Assembly: GCA_015665315.1 (NCBI GenBank)
Contig: JADFAK010000142.1
Span: 1 to 59,511 of the forward strand
DNA length: 59,511 bases
Direction: 5' to 3'
Origin: Flavobacteriales bacterium
GTDB lineage: Bacteria > Bacteroidota > Bacteroidia > Flavobacteriales_D > Sanyastnellaceae
This document shows positions 9,020 to 18,876 of the stretch, in pieces. The position numbers and the translations under genes are program-made. Positions within the stretch are counted from its first letter, which is position 1, and each line of letters opens with the position of its first letter. The notes under the pieces were generated by a model. The model was given only the letters and a program-made list of their open reading frames with translations. It was not told the origin of the DNA and made no database searches.

Positions 9020-9757
9020 ATGAACTTAGGGAAAACCTTTGTCCAAAGCCTTGTTCGTGAAGTAGGACGAGGAGGTGGAAAAGTTGTCTCGAACAAAATA
9101 TACGGTTCGAAGCACTCAACGCCAATTCGAGTGGTTCAAGCAATTGAAGACCATACCAATGCTACATATTCTGGATCCAAAAAGAAATATAGACATGAAT
9201 TGGATAGAATTCTAAATGGCGATTTACCAGGTTCGAAAATCTCAGTTAAAAAAGCACTTGTAGGACTTGAAGAAGCGCTTAAAATGGTTTTTGATTCAAA
9301 TCCTACACCTGAAATACTATTAGCATGGCTCGAAAAGACTGATAAATTTGTTGAAAAGGTTAAAAAAATCGCGAGCGATGACTCTATTGAGCAACTAGCA
9401 ATTGAAGTGACTGACGATGTAGCTAGTTATCGCGGCGCGGTTGTAGAGGCGATTGAAAGATTAGAGATGCCCGATGAACCTCAAAAGACGAATGCATCAC
9501 TCGTACTGTTAATTTGTGGTATTGGAAGTGCGTTGTCGACTATGACCATTAGTATGTGGGCTGTTAATGACAAGGATAATAATAACATACCAGACAACTA
9601 TGAATTCGTGGTTGGATTAGTGTTTATTGTCGGTGTTTTTCTAATTCTTCAATCTAGTCGCTTGTCAACTAAATTTAAAAAAGAAAGCAACGGGTATAAC
9701 AACGTTAAATCGACTATTGAATCCTTGCAGGAATTGGCACGCAGCCTTAAAAACTAA
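9020..9757 (+). CDS. Hypothetical protein with two C-terminal membrane segments
   Basis: A 245-residue protein of unknown function. The N-terminus (MNLGKTFVQSLVREVGRGGGKVV, then NKIYGSKHSTPI) resembles orphan Bacteroidota proteins I have seen with this Gly-rich start, but no function is attached to them. Residues 40-150 are charged and helical. Two hydrophobic segments lie near residues 163-181 (LVLLICGIGSALSTMTISM) and 196-213 (VVGLVFIVGVFLILQSS), separated by a short Asn/Asp-rich loop, followed by a basic helical tail. The DNA is visibly more AT-rich than the neighbouring radA and SprF genes, and the gene sits beside a repeat cluster. I therefore read it as accessory content. Confidence 0.7.
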   Translation: MNLGKTFVQSLVREVGRGGGKVVSNKIYGSKHSTPIRVVQAIEDHTNATYSGSKKKYRHELDRILNGDLPGSKISVKKALVGLEEALKMVFDSNPTPEILLAWLEKTDKFVEKVKKIASDDSIEQLAIEVTDDVASYRGAVVEAIERLEMPDEPQKTNASLVLLICGIGSALSTMTISMWAVNDKDNNNIPDNYEFVVGLVFIVGVFLILQSSRLSTKFKKESNGYNNVKSTIESLQELARSLKN

Positions 9758-9860
9758 CAATGTAATCCATTGATAAACAAATATTTATATTCTCTGACAC
9801 AAAAATATCGAGCTGAAAATCATTTGCGCTTGTCGCTAATCTTTGGAAAAAGAACAACCA

Positions 9861-10211
9861 ATGAACATTGAGGAATTTCATGAACACTGCATGGAGAAAC
9901 CAGGCGTTACGGCTGAGTTTCCTTTTGGGAAAGAAACCCTCGTATTTAAAGTGTTCGGGAAGATGTTTGCGCTTACTGGCGTGGAGATGTTCCAGTCGAT
10001 GAATTTGAAGTGCGACCCGGAACGGGCTATTGAGCTACGCGAACGGTACGACGGAATCAAACCTGGGTACCACATGAACAAGACCCATTGGAATACGGTG
10101 AGTACCGACGGATCGGTAGACGATCGTTTGCTCGTAGAGCTAATAAACCATAGCTACGACCTTGTTTTCGCCTCCTTGCCGAAGAAGATTCGGGATGAAG
10201 CGACTAAATGA
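9861..10211 (+). CDS. MmcQ/YjbR family protein
   Basis: A 116-residue protein of the MmcQ/YjbR (double-wing DNA-binding-like fold) family. The start is the ATG at 9861 (MNIEEFHEHCMEKPGVTAEFPFG); a TTG 18 nt upstream is in frame but unnecessary. Family marks are the FPFGKETLVFKVFGKMFAL strand pair, the KCDPERAIELRERYDGIKPGYHMNKTHW core and the C-terminal VELINHSYDLVFASLPK helix. The biochemical role of the family is unsettled. The gene ends 6 nt from the end of the convergent SprF gene. A second, diverged member of the family lies at 26333-26683. Confidence 0.9.
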   Translation: MNIEEFHEHCMEKPGVTAEFPFGKETLVFKVFGKMFALTGVEMFQSMNLKCDPERAIELRERYDGIKPGYHMNKTHWNTVSTDGSVDDRLLVELINHSYDLVFASLPKKIRDEATK

Positions 10212-10217
10212 TACTTT

Positions 10218-11150
10218 CTACTGTCCGAACTTAAATCCTAGTCCGATTTCGTGTGTGCCGTCGCTGTAATTCTTCATGTTGGACGTCGTGAAATCGTACG
10301 AATAGCCTACGGAAAGCGACTTGTTCCACTCGTAGCCTATCATCGCTACTATGGCGTCGTTGTTTCTCCAAGAGGCTCCTAGATAGACCATTTCTCTCCA
10401 ATGAGCGCGGATTGTTGCGTCAATTTTAACCGGAGTAGGCTGGACGTATTTTACCAGTACCGAAGGCTCGATCATGAAGTCTTCGCTGACTTGAAATTTA
10501 TATCCTGCCAACAACATATAGTGATCTTCGAGTTTGTTCAAACCAGGGTTCTCTGATTCGTAGAGATCAATTTTATTCTGAAACAATTGAGGAAGCGTGA
10601 ATCCAACGTAGAACTTTTCGTGGTAAAGATATGCTCCGAACTTGCCGTCAACTACTAGCTGAGAGCTCAATTCGCTGTACAAAGCAGGATCGTCGGCTTC
10701 GGCGAGTTTGATACGTGATCCGTCGATGGTGAACTGGGTAAGTCCGACCGAAGCGGCTAAGCCCAGACGAAGATCTTCGGTTAAATTTACGTGGTACGAG
10801 TAGGATACTTGCGCTCCTGTTCGGCGAGTAGGTCCTACGTTGTCTACGAAGAGAAATCCACCGACTCCCATGTGGGGATTCTTCAATGGGGCCGACAGCG
10901 AGAGCGTGAATGTTCTCGGGGCATCGGTCACGCCCGACCACTGGTAGCGGTTGAGGGCTTTGACATCGAAGTAATCGTTGGATCCTGCTACTGCTGGATT
11001 GATCACGTATGTATTTGACGCATACTGACTAAACTGTGGCAGCTGCTGGGCAGAAGCTTGGAATGCACCAAGCAAACTGAGTATCATCAACACGGCTAGT
11101 AAAAACCATGGATTTTGATGAGGGCTGAGTATTAAATGAGTTCCTTTCAC
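10218..11150 (-). CDS. PorP/SprF family T9SS outer-membrane protein (downstream copy)
   Basis: A 310-residue outer-membrane beta-barrel of the PorP/SprF family, which works with the T9SS to export or anchor specific CHU_C-type cargo. The diagnostic N-terminus is QQLPQFSQYASNTYVINPAVAGSNDYFDVKALNRYQW, after a signal peptide ending in SAQ. The start is the GTG at 11150, 2 nt after the stop of the giant adhesin gene; ATG at 11087 is an alternative within the hydrophobic segment. The C-terminus (GTHEIGLGFKFGQ) is the usual last strand. Position directly after the adhesin mirrors sprB-sprF of Flavobacterium johnsoniae, so it is probably the dedicated partner of that adhesin. Confidence 0.92.
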   Translation of the reverse strand: MKGTHLILSPHQNPWFLLAVLMILSLLGAFQASAQQLPQFSQYASNTYVINPAVAGSNDYFDVKALNRYQWSGVTDAPRTFTLSLSAPLKNPHMGVGGFLFVDNVGPTRRTGAQVSYSYHVNLTEDLRLGLAASVGLTQFTIDGSRIKLAEADDPALYSELSSQLVVDGKFGAYLYHEKFYVGFTLPQLFQNKIDLYESENPGLNKLEDHYMLLAGYKFQVSEDFMIEPSVLVKYVQPTPVKIDATIRAHWREMVYLGASWRNNDAIVAMIGYEWNKSLSVGYSYDFTTSNMKNYSDGTHEIGLGFKFGQ

Positions 11151-11152
11151 GT

Positions 11153-14100
11153 CTATCTGAGTATGGTTACCGGGCCAGTCAATGGTTCCGGGAACTGAGG
11201 TTCGTTAATATTTATGACGTAGTAATATGTTCCTATCGGAAGGACATTGCCTTCGTACGTACCGTCCCAAGGTTCACCATAGCCAATCGATTCGAAGAGT
11301 TGATCTCCCCAACGATTGTACACCTCAACGGTCGCATTCTTGTAGAAATGGATATATCCAATGGCCCAATTGTCATTTGTTCCATCACCATTTGGCGAGA
11401 AGCCCGATGGGATATCTATTTCTGGTATTACAGTTATCAATGTTGTGTCGGAAGAAGTACATCCGTTGGCATCAACGACTGTCACCACGTACTCCGTTGT
11501 GAAGAGCATTTCTACCGTGCTTGGATTGTAGGCAGCGCTGTCGCCAACAAGGTTTGACGGACTCCACCACAATTCGTTGCCATCTTCTGTAGTAGGCTCA
11601 CCACCCAAGGTTGTTGTTTCCTGGAAGAAGATTTCTTGGTCCAGACCAGCATTTGCCGAAGGCGCATCAAAAATCGTAATCATGATCGTATCGGAATCCA
11701 TGCACAAACCATCGATGGCCGTATAAATGAACTCGTAAACACCTGGCTCTGGTTCGATCAAGAGTATGTCGGACGTCGAAAGAATATTTCCTTCTAAATC
11801 GGTCCACTGCTCGTCGACACCACCTTCGTTGCTACCTGTCGCCAACCACGGTCCGTCGCCTTCACAGCCTTCGATATCGGCAGCTGCATTGGCAATCACT
11901 TCTCCCAATACGATGATTGGAATACTGGCGATTTCGATAATACAACCCAACGAATCCTGGATGGCAACTGAATAAGTTCCAGCATCGAGGCCATCTACAT
12001 CTTCTGTCGCTTCGCTAAATCCGTCGGGGCCAGTCCACGCATAGGTGTACGGTTCCCAACCGCCTGAAACGGTAATATCAATGGCTCCATCGACCGATGT
12101 TGGGCATGAAGTGTTGCTCAGAGAAACAATGCTCACATCCATGGGGCTCGGTTCGTCGATTTGGAAAGTGGCTGTGTTCGAACAAAGGTTCAAATCAATC
12201 ACTGTCACTTCGTATGTTCCAGGTGCCAAATCTTCAATATTCTGTTGGTCCGATGTATAACTGTTCGGTCCGATCCATGACACATTGTATGGCATCGTTC
12301 CACCTTCGATCTCCAAGTTAATCGCGCCGTCTTCTGCTTCAAAACATACGACTGGAATGATGTCTCCCAGAATTAAAAGTGAGTCTGGTTCGTTCAACTG
12401 AATCGAATCGGTGATTATACATCCGAGTTCGTCTTGGACTAGGTAAGTATACCAGCCTGCAGACAAGTCACTAATGTTTTGATCGTTCGAGGTAAAACCA
12501 TCGGCAGTCCAGAGAATATCTAGTACGCCTGTTCCTCCGCTTATTTCGGCGGCGATCGTGCCATTTGAATTTCCTACGCAAAGCGGTAAAGTCATGGTGG
12601 TATTGATCAATATTTCTTCGCCTTGGGTTACAGTGAACATCGTGTCCATCGAGCAACCAGTTTGATCCGTAATCAATAGATCGTAAGTGCCTGCCGCGAT
12701 CGAGGTCAAATCCTCATCCATTGATGTAAAATCGTTCGGACCTACCCAGCTGTATTGGAAGAATGATGATCCTCCTTGGGCCGTGATGTTGATGGCGCCT
12801 GTCGTATCTCCGTAGCAATTTACAGGAGTGATTTCGGCCATTACCTCAATAAGTGATGGTTCTTCTATACACATTTGCGCTTGCGCGGTACAAAAATTAT
12901 CATCCGTAACTAAGAGGTCATAACATCCTGCGGCCAAATCTTGCAAATTCGATGTGCTCGCAGTGAAGCCATTCGGACCTACCCACGAGTTGATGTATTG
13001 TGGTGTTCCTCCAGAAATCGAAGTTAACACTGCTCCCGTCGTATCTCCCGCACAGCTTACATTGCCTGTGGTGAAAACGATCGTAATTGAATCGGGCTCG
13101 GCTACCTCGATGGCTTCGCTGAACATACATCCAAGTGCATCCGTGGCAGTAACAGTATATGTTCCCGCTTCTAGATCCATGATATCCTCGTCGACCGAAG
13201 TAAACAATGAAGGCCCATCCCAATCGAATGTATACGGCTCATTTCCTCCGGAAACTGTAATGTCAATTGTACCATTCATTTGGCCGTTGCAAAGCACGTC
13301 TTGCACGTTGGACTCGATCAAACCTTCTAGATCTGAAAGCGCGATATTGGTTGTCACGCTGCAACCCAGGTCGTCGAAAACCTCTAGGTAAAAGTCTCCT
13401 GCTGACAAGTCAAGAAGTGTTGCATCCGTTCCTACCAAGACACCTCCGTTGGACATGTCGTACCAGAAATAGAAATAATCATCGGCTACTGTTCCGCCGC
13501 TCACGTTGGCTGTGATGCTTCCGTTGGCTTGCAGACAATTCGGCTCAACCACTTCTAGGTCGAGTATAATTTCGTTGTTCTCTTGAATGGTAATCACCTG
13601 CTCAACAGCGCAACCTGCGTCGTCTGACACATTGATGGTGTAGTCACCGGCTCCGACATTCGTCAAATCTTCGTTGGTCGACGTAAAGTCATCTGGACCC
13701 GTCCACAAGAAGTCATAAGGAGCATCGCCACCAGAAACGGTGATATTGATATCGGCTGTTTCTTCGCCAAAGCACAAGAATTCAGTTGCATCGACGAGAA
13801 GATCAAGCTCGGTCGACTCTTCAACGAAAACCGTGAGCATCGCGTCGCAAAGATTGGCGTCGGTCACAAATACCGTGTAGTCGCCTTGCGGTAAGTCTTG
13901 AATATCTTCGGTAATAAACGAGCCTGCTGGACCTTGCCAGTCGAAAATATAATCTTCGGTTCCTCCAAAAACGGTCAGGTCGATAGCTCCATTGTTTTCA
14001 CCGTTGCAGGAAATATCCTGAACGACGGCATCGAGAAGAAGTTCGTCGGGCTCAGTAAGATCAAAAGTCTCTGTGATGATACAACCGTTGGCATCTACAA

Positions 14101-17100
14101 TTTCAAGGTTGTAGGTCCCTGCTTCGAGTCCAAAAACATCTTCATCTGTCGAGCTAAAAGCATTGGGGCCAGTCCATAAAAAATCAAAAGGATCAGAGCC
14201 ATTTGTCACGTTAATTTCAATGCTTCCATCCAGGTCTCCGTTACACGTTGGGCCTTCAACAATCGATTCGAGATCAGCTACATCGGCATCCGAAATATTC
14301 ACTTCCAATGATACTTGACATCCACCGGCGTCTTGAGCTCCTGCGTAATAAAGTCCAGCAGGCAAGTCGGCAATCGACGTCCCAGCACCAATAATATTGA
14401 AGTCGGCATCAAGCCATCCGATAAGAACAGGGTCTTGTCCGCCCGTAACAATAACAGACGCCGATCCATTGTCTTCACCACACGTTGAATTCGTGAGTTC
14501 GTCCAGCGTAATTTCCATTAATTCTCCTTCGACAACTGTGAAGTCGCCAGTCTCTTCGCAGAAATTCGCGTCGATAACGGTTACCGTATAGTCTCCCGGT
14601 TGGAGATCTGAAAGATCTTCGTCGGTCGAACTAAAAGCTCCTGGACCATCCCATAAATATTGGTAGTCTGGTGTTGCACCACTCACGGTAAGATCAATCG
14701 CTCCGTCCATAAGACCTGAGCATGATAGGTCGGTTACGACACCATCGATTTGCAATCCAGAGGTGTTTTCAATTTCGTACGACAGGTCAACAACACAACC
14801 TCCTTGGTCGGAAATAGTGACGTTGTAAGTCCCGGGATCGAGGTTAAAGATATCTTCAGAAGTAGAAGAGAAGGCAAACGGACCAGACCAAATAAAGTCG
14901 TAGCTCGGCACACCACCTGATACCTCTAGTTCGATAGAACCTGTGTTTTCGTTTTCACAAAGCGGATTGCTCAAGGTTGCAATGGCGTCGAGTAATTGCG
15001 GTTGCTCGATGGTATATGTCGCATCAAATGTGCAGCCATTCGCATCGCCAATTGTGAGCATGTAATCGCCTTCGGCTAGATCAGTAATCAGTTCGTCGGA
15101 ACTTGTAAAACTATCCGGACCGATCCAAAGAATATTGTAATCTTCAACACCTCCTGAGATGACGATTTCAATCGACCCGTTGTCATCACCGCTGCAGTCA
15201 AGGTTGACGACTGTTGCGTCGACGTCTAGCTCTGCTGGCTCCGATAGGTCAAATTCTAGTTCAATAAAACATCCGTTGTCATCGGTTACCACTACCGTGT
15301 AGATATTGGCCAGGAGATCTGAAATATCTTCTTGCACCGAGTTAAATCCGGGAGCTGTCCATACTATGTCAATTGGCTCGGTTCCGCCAACAATTGTCAA
15401 ATCGATGGCTCCAAGTTCGCCGAAACAGGTAATTTCAGTTACGTCGCCAGTCACTTCAATTGTTTCTGGTGCAAGGATCTCGATTGAAGCCATTGCTGTA
15501 CATCCTGAATCATCTGTTACCAAGAGGTCATACGTTCCTTCGGCCAGGTCGGTCAGGTCTTCTTGATCCGATGTAAAGCTATCTGGTCCGGTCCAAGCTA
15601 CTGTGTAATCTGGCGTACCTCCTGAGATTGTGATATCAACCGCTCCAGTATCCTCGCTTCCACAAAGTGGGTTGGTAACGTCTGATACAATCGTAATTTC
15701 ATCTGGCTCGACGAGCATGATTCCGTTGATATCAACCGAACAACCCGCGTCGTCAGAAACATTGACATCGTAGGATCCTGCTGGAAGATCAGTTCGAATC
15801 AAGTCCGACTCACCCGTTCCCCAAAGGATCGTGTACGGTTCAACACCACCAGTAATGATCAATTCAATGCTTCCGTCGTCATCTCCAAAACAAGAGGGAT
15901 CAACGGTGATCACTTCCACGTCGATGGCTTCAGGCTCCGTCAATTCCACTTGGGCATCGGCCGAGCAACCGTTCGAATCAGAGACGTTTACGTCGTAGAT
16001 TCCTGGTCCTAAGTCTGACTGATCTTCATCGCCAACAACTACACCTGGGCCTGACCAAACAATCGTGAACGGACCTTGTCCGCCAGTAATCGTAAGATCA
16101 ATAGCGCCATCGTTGGCATTGTTGCATGTGATAGGGGTAACATCTGCGGACAATTCAAGCTCTTGTGGCTGGAATACTTCGATGTCGGCCATTTGCTGAC
16201 AACCAGCAATGTCGGTGACAGTCACAGAATAAACTCCTGCTTCTAAATCACTAATATCTTCATCGATAGAATTGAAGGCATTGGGTCCAGTCCAAACGAA
16301 AGAATAGTCGGGTGTTCCACCGAGAATACTTAGGTCGATTGCACCATCCGAATCACCGCCGCAACTTACATCGGTTACGTTGGAGAGGATTGAAATATCC
16401 AATGGCTCGATAAGCACGATGTCATTTTCTACGAAACAACCACTAGCATCGGTAATCACAACAAAATATTGTCCTGGCTCAAGGTCGATTAGATCTTCAT
16501 CAATTGAGACAAAACCATTCGGTCCAGTCCACGCGAAGGTGAAGTCTGGTGTTCCGCCAGTTACTGTCAGATCGATTTGACCGTCGTCGGCACCGGCACA
16601 AGTAATTTGTGTCACGTCGACTTCAACATCGATGAGTGGCGTAGGATCAATGGCGACAGTCGTAGTAAACACACAACCGTTGTCATCGGTAATGGTAAGA
16701 TCGTAATCTCCCACTTCCAATCCACTAATGTCTTCGTCGGTAGAAGAAAAAGCTGCTGGTCCAGTCCAACTCACATTGTAATTCGGTGTTCCGCCTGAAA
16801 TATCGATGTCAATCGCAGCATCTCCTGCTCCGTTGCATGAAATTGGTGTCACGGTAATATCGACCAAAATCTCTTCTGGTTCATCAATGGTAATGTCTCC
16901 TTCTAGGATACAATCGTTGGCATCGGTAATCACAAAATGATAGTCTCCCGCCTCGATATCGAAAATGTCTTCGTCGGTAGATCCAAATGCATTCGGGCCG
17001 GTCCAAATTACGTCGTAGTTTGGCGCTCCACCAGAAATATTCAATACAATCGACCCGTCGCTGTCACCTGGACATGAGACATGAACAACATCTGGCAAAA

Positions 17101-18808
17101 TCTCAATCAACGGTGGTTCATCTACTTCTACAGAAATTATCTGGGTACAACCGTTTTGATCGGTCAATTCCAAATCGTAGTCGCCAGCAAATAAGTTGGT
17201 GAGGTCTTCATCTGTCGAAGAATAGGCATTTGGGCCTGTCCATGCAAAATCATAAGGAGCCAAACCACCAGTTACTGTAATGCTAATCGTTCCATCATTC
17301 AAGCCACCGCAACTTACATCTTGAACATCGTCGATGACAATGTCAATAGCTGGTTCTTCGATGATTTGAAACGTGGTGTCGACCGAACATCCGAGTGGAT
17401 CGGTAACAGTAAGGTCATAAGATCCCGCAAGCTGACCGTTAATACTATTTCCTGTATCTCCAGTCGACCAATCAAAATCGTAGGAGCCACCATTCCCCCC
17501 TGTTGGATTGGAAATTGCAGATCCTGTTGCTGCTCCATTGCATTGTATATCGGTAATATCCACATTTGCGTATAGCGGAATAAGCTGCATAACAAAGGTA
17601 GAATCGAAAAGGCAACCGTTTTGATCTGTTACAGTAAGCGTATTACCGCCTTCGCATAACATGGTAGAAGTCTGACTAGTTTCCCCTGTCGACCATACAA
17701 AATCGTATCCCGGAACACCACCAATTACAATCGGCGTACCTGTTCCATTGCACAATCCCGCACAAGAAGGCGGAGTTGAGATGAAGCTAAATACGGTAAG
17801 TTGAGAAGGTTCAGCAAGTTGAACGTTGTCCACGCATGTAATTCCCTGTCCCAAGTCGGTCACTAGGATGGTGTAAGTTCCTGCACCGAGGTTCGCATAC
17901 GTTTGGGCGAAGCCTGGAGAATCGCCACCAATCCATTGAAAAATGAAGGGTCCTACTCCGCCAGAGACATTCACAAAAGTTTCTCCATCGTTGGCACCAT
18001 TGCAGCTAATATCCTCGCCATTGTAATTTGTCAAAACGACAGCTTCGATGGTGAAAGGCGTTTCTCCGGCACCGGTACCACAATTGGCGGTTCGATTGGC
18101 TGCAAATTCCAGTTCGAGTTCTCCAGAAGAGATAATCGTACCGTTGGCAACTGCATGGGAATTGTTCTGATTGATGTGAATTTGGTCACCTATGAGGACA
18201 TCTTCTCTGAAAAACAAGCTTGTTTCGCTCGCATTCCAGTTGGCTGGTCCGCTTGGATTGAACTCAAAATTTCCAGCGACAAGCGCAAATCCATTTTGGT
18301 CAAACGACGGAACATTAAGATGAACATCACTTGAAGTAAGTAGGTGGGCTGACAAGTCGACGGTGCCAGATCCTTGGACGTCCAAGGGATGTTTGAGCAC
18401 GTTTTTGCCAAAGTTCAGCTCGACTGCCTCGGTGGCAGTTACGACGATAGGTCCCTTGAAATCGAGGACACAATTGTCGGTAAAGCGAACGTCGCCGTTT
18501 ACTTGAATAGCTTCTTCCGTTTGAGATTCAAACAGTAGGGGTTGCGACGATAAGACTATCAAATCTCCGCAAGTTAAACCTTGTGCGATGTGAATTTCAC
18601 CACTAGACGTAAAGCTGTTGTCGTCAAAAACAACATCAGATTGGGCATTTGGGATCGAGGCTCCACCTTCACCACCAGACGTTTCCGACCAGTGTGAGGT
18701 ATTATGCCACTCTCCTGAATTTCCAATCCAGAATCGCGTCTGCGCTTTAGATACTAGGGTGGATCCAAGAAGCAGTGCACAGGTAACTATGTGACTTATT
18801 TTAACCAA
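11153..18808 (-). CDS. Giant SprB-like surface adhesin with CHU_C sorting domain
   Basis: A 2551-residue secreted protein. The signal peptide is MVKISHIVTCALLLGSTLVSKAQ, read from a TTG at 18808. There is no in-frame ATG or GTG before it down to the upstream stop, so the unusual start seems forced. Residues about 23-255 form an N-terminal domain (RFWIGNSGEWHNTSHWSE). Then come 26 SprB-type repeats of about 78 residues. After a Cys-containing spacer, the last 90 residues are a type B T9SS domain (IPSGFSPNGDGTNDNWAIGY, EVYNRWGDQLFES, GTYYYVININ). SprB-like proteins are mobile cell-surface filaments used in gliding. The gene sits between two PorP/SprF genes. The protein is strongly acidic, consistent with Ca-binding repeats in a marine organism. 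Confidence 0.93.
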   Translation of the reverse strand: MVKISHIVTCALLLGSTLVSKAQTRFWIGNSGEWHNTSHWSETSGGEGGASIPNAQSDVVFDDNSFTSSGEIHIAQGLTCGDLIVLSSQPLLFESQTEEAIQVNGDVRFTDNCVLDFKGPIVVTATEAVELNFGKNVLKHPLDVQGSGTVDLSAHLLTSSDVHLNVPSFDQNGFALVAGNFEFNPSGPANWNASETSLFFREDVLIGDQIHINQNNSHAVANGTIISSGELELEFAANRTANCGTGAGETPFTIEAVVLTNYNGEDISCNGANDGETFVNVSGGVGPFIFQWIGGDSPGFAQTYANLGAGTYTILVTDLGQGITCVDNVQLAEPSQLTVFSFISTPPSCAGLCNGTGTPIVIGGVPGYDFVWSTGETSQTSTMLCEGGNTLTVTDQNGCLFDSTFVMQLIPLYANVDITDIQCNGAATGSAISNPTGGNGGSYDFDWSTGDTGNSINGQLAGSYDLTVTDPLGCSVDTTFQIIEEPAIDIVIDDVQDVSCGGLNDGTISITVTGGLAPYDFAWTGPNAYSSTDEDLTNLFAGDYDLELTDQNGCTQIISVEVDEPPLIEILPDVVHVSCPGDSDGSIVLNISGGAPNYDVIWTGPNAFGSTDEDIFDIEAGDYHFVITDANDCILEGDITIDEPEEILVDITVTPISCNGAGDAAIDIDISGGTPNYNVSWTGPAAFSSTDEDISGLEVGDYDLTITDDNGCVFTTTVAIDPTPLIDVEVDVTQITCAGADDGQIDLTVTGGTPDFTFAWTGPNGFVSIDEDLIDLEPGQYFVVITDASGCFVENDIVLIEPLDISILSNVTDVSCGGDSDGAIDLSILGGTPDYSFVWTGPNAFNSIDEDISDLEAGVYSVTVTDIAGCQQMADIEVFQPQELELSADVTPITCNNANDGAIDLTITGGQGPFTIVWSGPGVVVGDEDQSDLGPGIYDVNVSDSNGCSADAQVELTEPEAIDVEVITVDPSCFGDDDGSIELIITGGVEPYTILWGTGESDLIRTDLPAGSYDVNVSDDAGCSVDINGIMLVEPDEITIVSDVTNPLCGSEDTGAVDITISGGTPDYTVAWTGPDSFTSDQEDLTDLAEGTYDLLVTDDSGCTAMASIEILAPETIEVTGDVTEITCFGELGAIDLTIVGGTEPIDIVWTAPGFNSVQEDISDLLANIYTVVVTDDNGCFIELEFDLSEPAELDVDATVVNLDCSGDDNGSIEIVISGGVEDYNILWIGPDSFTSSDELITDLAEGDYMLTIGDANGCTFDATYTIEQPQLLDAIATLSNPLCENENTGSIELEVSGGVPSYDFIWSGPFAFSSTSEDIFNLDPGTYNVTISDQGGCVVDLSYEIENTSGLQIDGVVTDLSCSGLMDGAIDLTVSGATPDYQYLWDGPGAFSSTDEDLSDLQPGDYTVTVIDANFCEETGDFTVVEGELMEITLDELTNSTCGEDNGSASVIVTGGQDPVLIGWLDADFNIIGAGTSIADLPAGLYYAGAQDAGGCQVSLEVNISDADVADLESIVEGPTCNGDLDGSIEINVTNGSDPFDFLWTGPNAFSSTDEDVFGLEAGTYNLEIVDANGCIITETFDLTEPDELLLDAVVQDISCNGENNGAIDLTVFGGTEDYIFDWQGPAGSFITEDIQDLPQGDYTVFVTDANLCDAMLTVFVEESTELDLLVDATEFLCFGEETADINITVSGGDAPYDFLWTGPDDFTSTNEDLTNVGAGDYTINVSDDAGCAVEQVITIQENNEIILDLEVVEPNCLQANGSITANVSGGTVADDYFYFWYDMSNGGVLVGTDATLLDLSAGDFYLEVFDDLGCSVTTNIALSDLEGLIESNVQDVLCNGQMNGTIDITVSGGNEPYTFDWDGPSLFTSVDEDIMDLEAGTYTVTATDALGCMFSEAIEVAEPDSITIVFTTGNVSCAGDTTGAVLTSISGGTPQYINSWVGPNGFTASTSNLQDLAAGCYDLLVTDDNFCTAQAQMCIEEPSLIEVMAEITPVNCYGDTTGAINITAQGGSSFFQYSWVGPNDFTSMDEDLTSIAAGTYDLLITDQTGCSMDTMFTVTQGEEILINTTMTLPLCVGNSNGTIAAEISGGTGVLDILWTADGFTSNDQNISDLSAGWYTYLVQDELGCIITDSIQLNEPDSLLILGDIIPVVCFEAEDGAINLEIEGGTMPYNVSWIGPNSYTSDQQNIEDLAPGTYEVTVIDLNLCSNTATFQIDEPSPMDVSIVSLSNTSCPTSVDGAIDITVSGGWEPYTYAWTGPDGFSEATEDVDGLDAGTYSVAIQDSLGCIIEIASIPIIVLGEVIANAAADIEGCEGDGPWLATGSNEGGVDEQWTDLEGNILSTSDILLIEPEPGVYEFIYTAIDGLCMDSDTIMITIFDAPSANAGLDQEIFFQETTTLGGEPTTEDGNELWWSPSNLVGDSAAYNPSTVEMLFTTEYVVTVVDANGCTSSDTTLITVIPEIDIPSGFSPNGDGTNDNWAIGYIHFYKNATVEVYNRWGDQLFESIGYGEPWDGTYEGNVLPIGTYYYVININEPQFPEPLTGPVTILR
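11930..18020 (-). repeat. 26 tandem SprB repeats within the giant adhesin gene
   Basis: Boundaries are approximate. Each unit of about 78 residues has a Cys-Asn/Gly-x-x-Asp-Gly-x-Ile start, a GG-x-PY-x-W-GP-FSS-DEDI-LEAG-Y core and a D-x-GC end. I counted 26 starts, from ISCNGANDGE to TSCPTSVDGA. Units 1-3, 16 and 20 are the most divergent. At DNA level the copies have drifted and are not identical. Confidence 0.88.
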
Positions 18809-18876
18809 TGTGCTTGGTGTTGTGTATAGGGTTGGTTCCCGATACGCAAGCTTGGTTAATTAGGTTACAGAACTGT

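Noticed and set aside
8741-9060. Short open frames of 66 and 85 codons in the gap before the orphan membrane protein
   Set aside because: They run through the GAGTGCGAG repeats, have Ser/Ala/Arg runs created by the repeat and show no start context. Better read as repeat sequence.
11930-18020. Periodic DNA in the adhesin gene as a possible CRISPR or satellite array
   Set aside because: The period of about 235 nt is that of the protein repeat; copies are diverged and have no identical repeat-spacer pattern.
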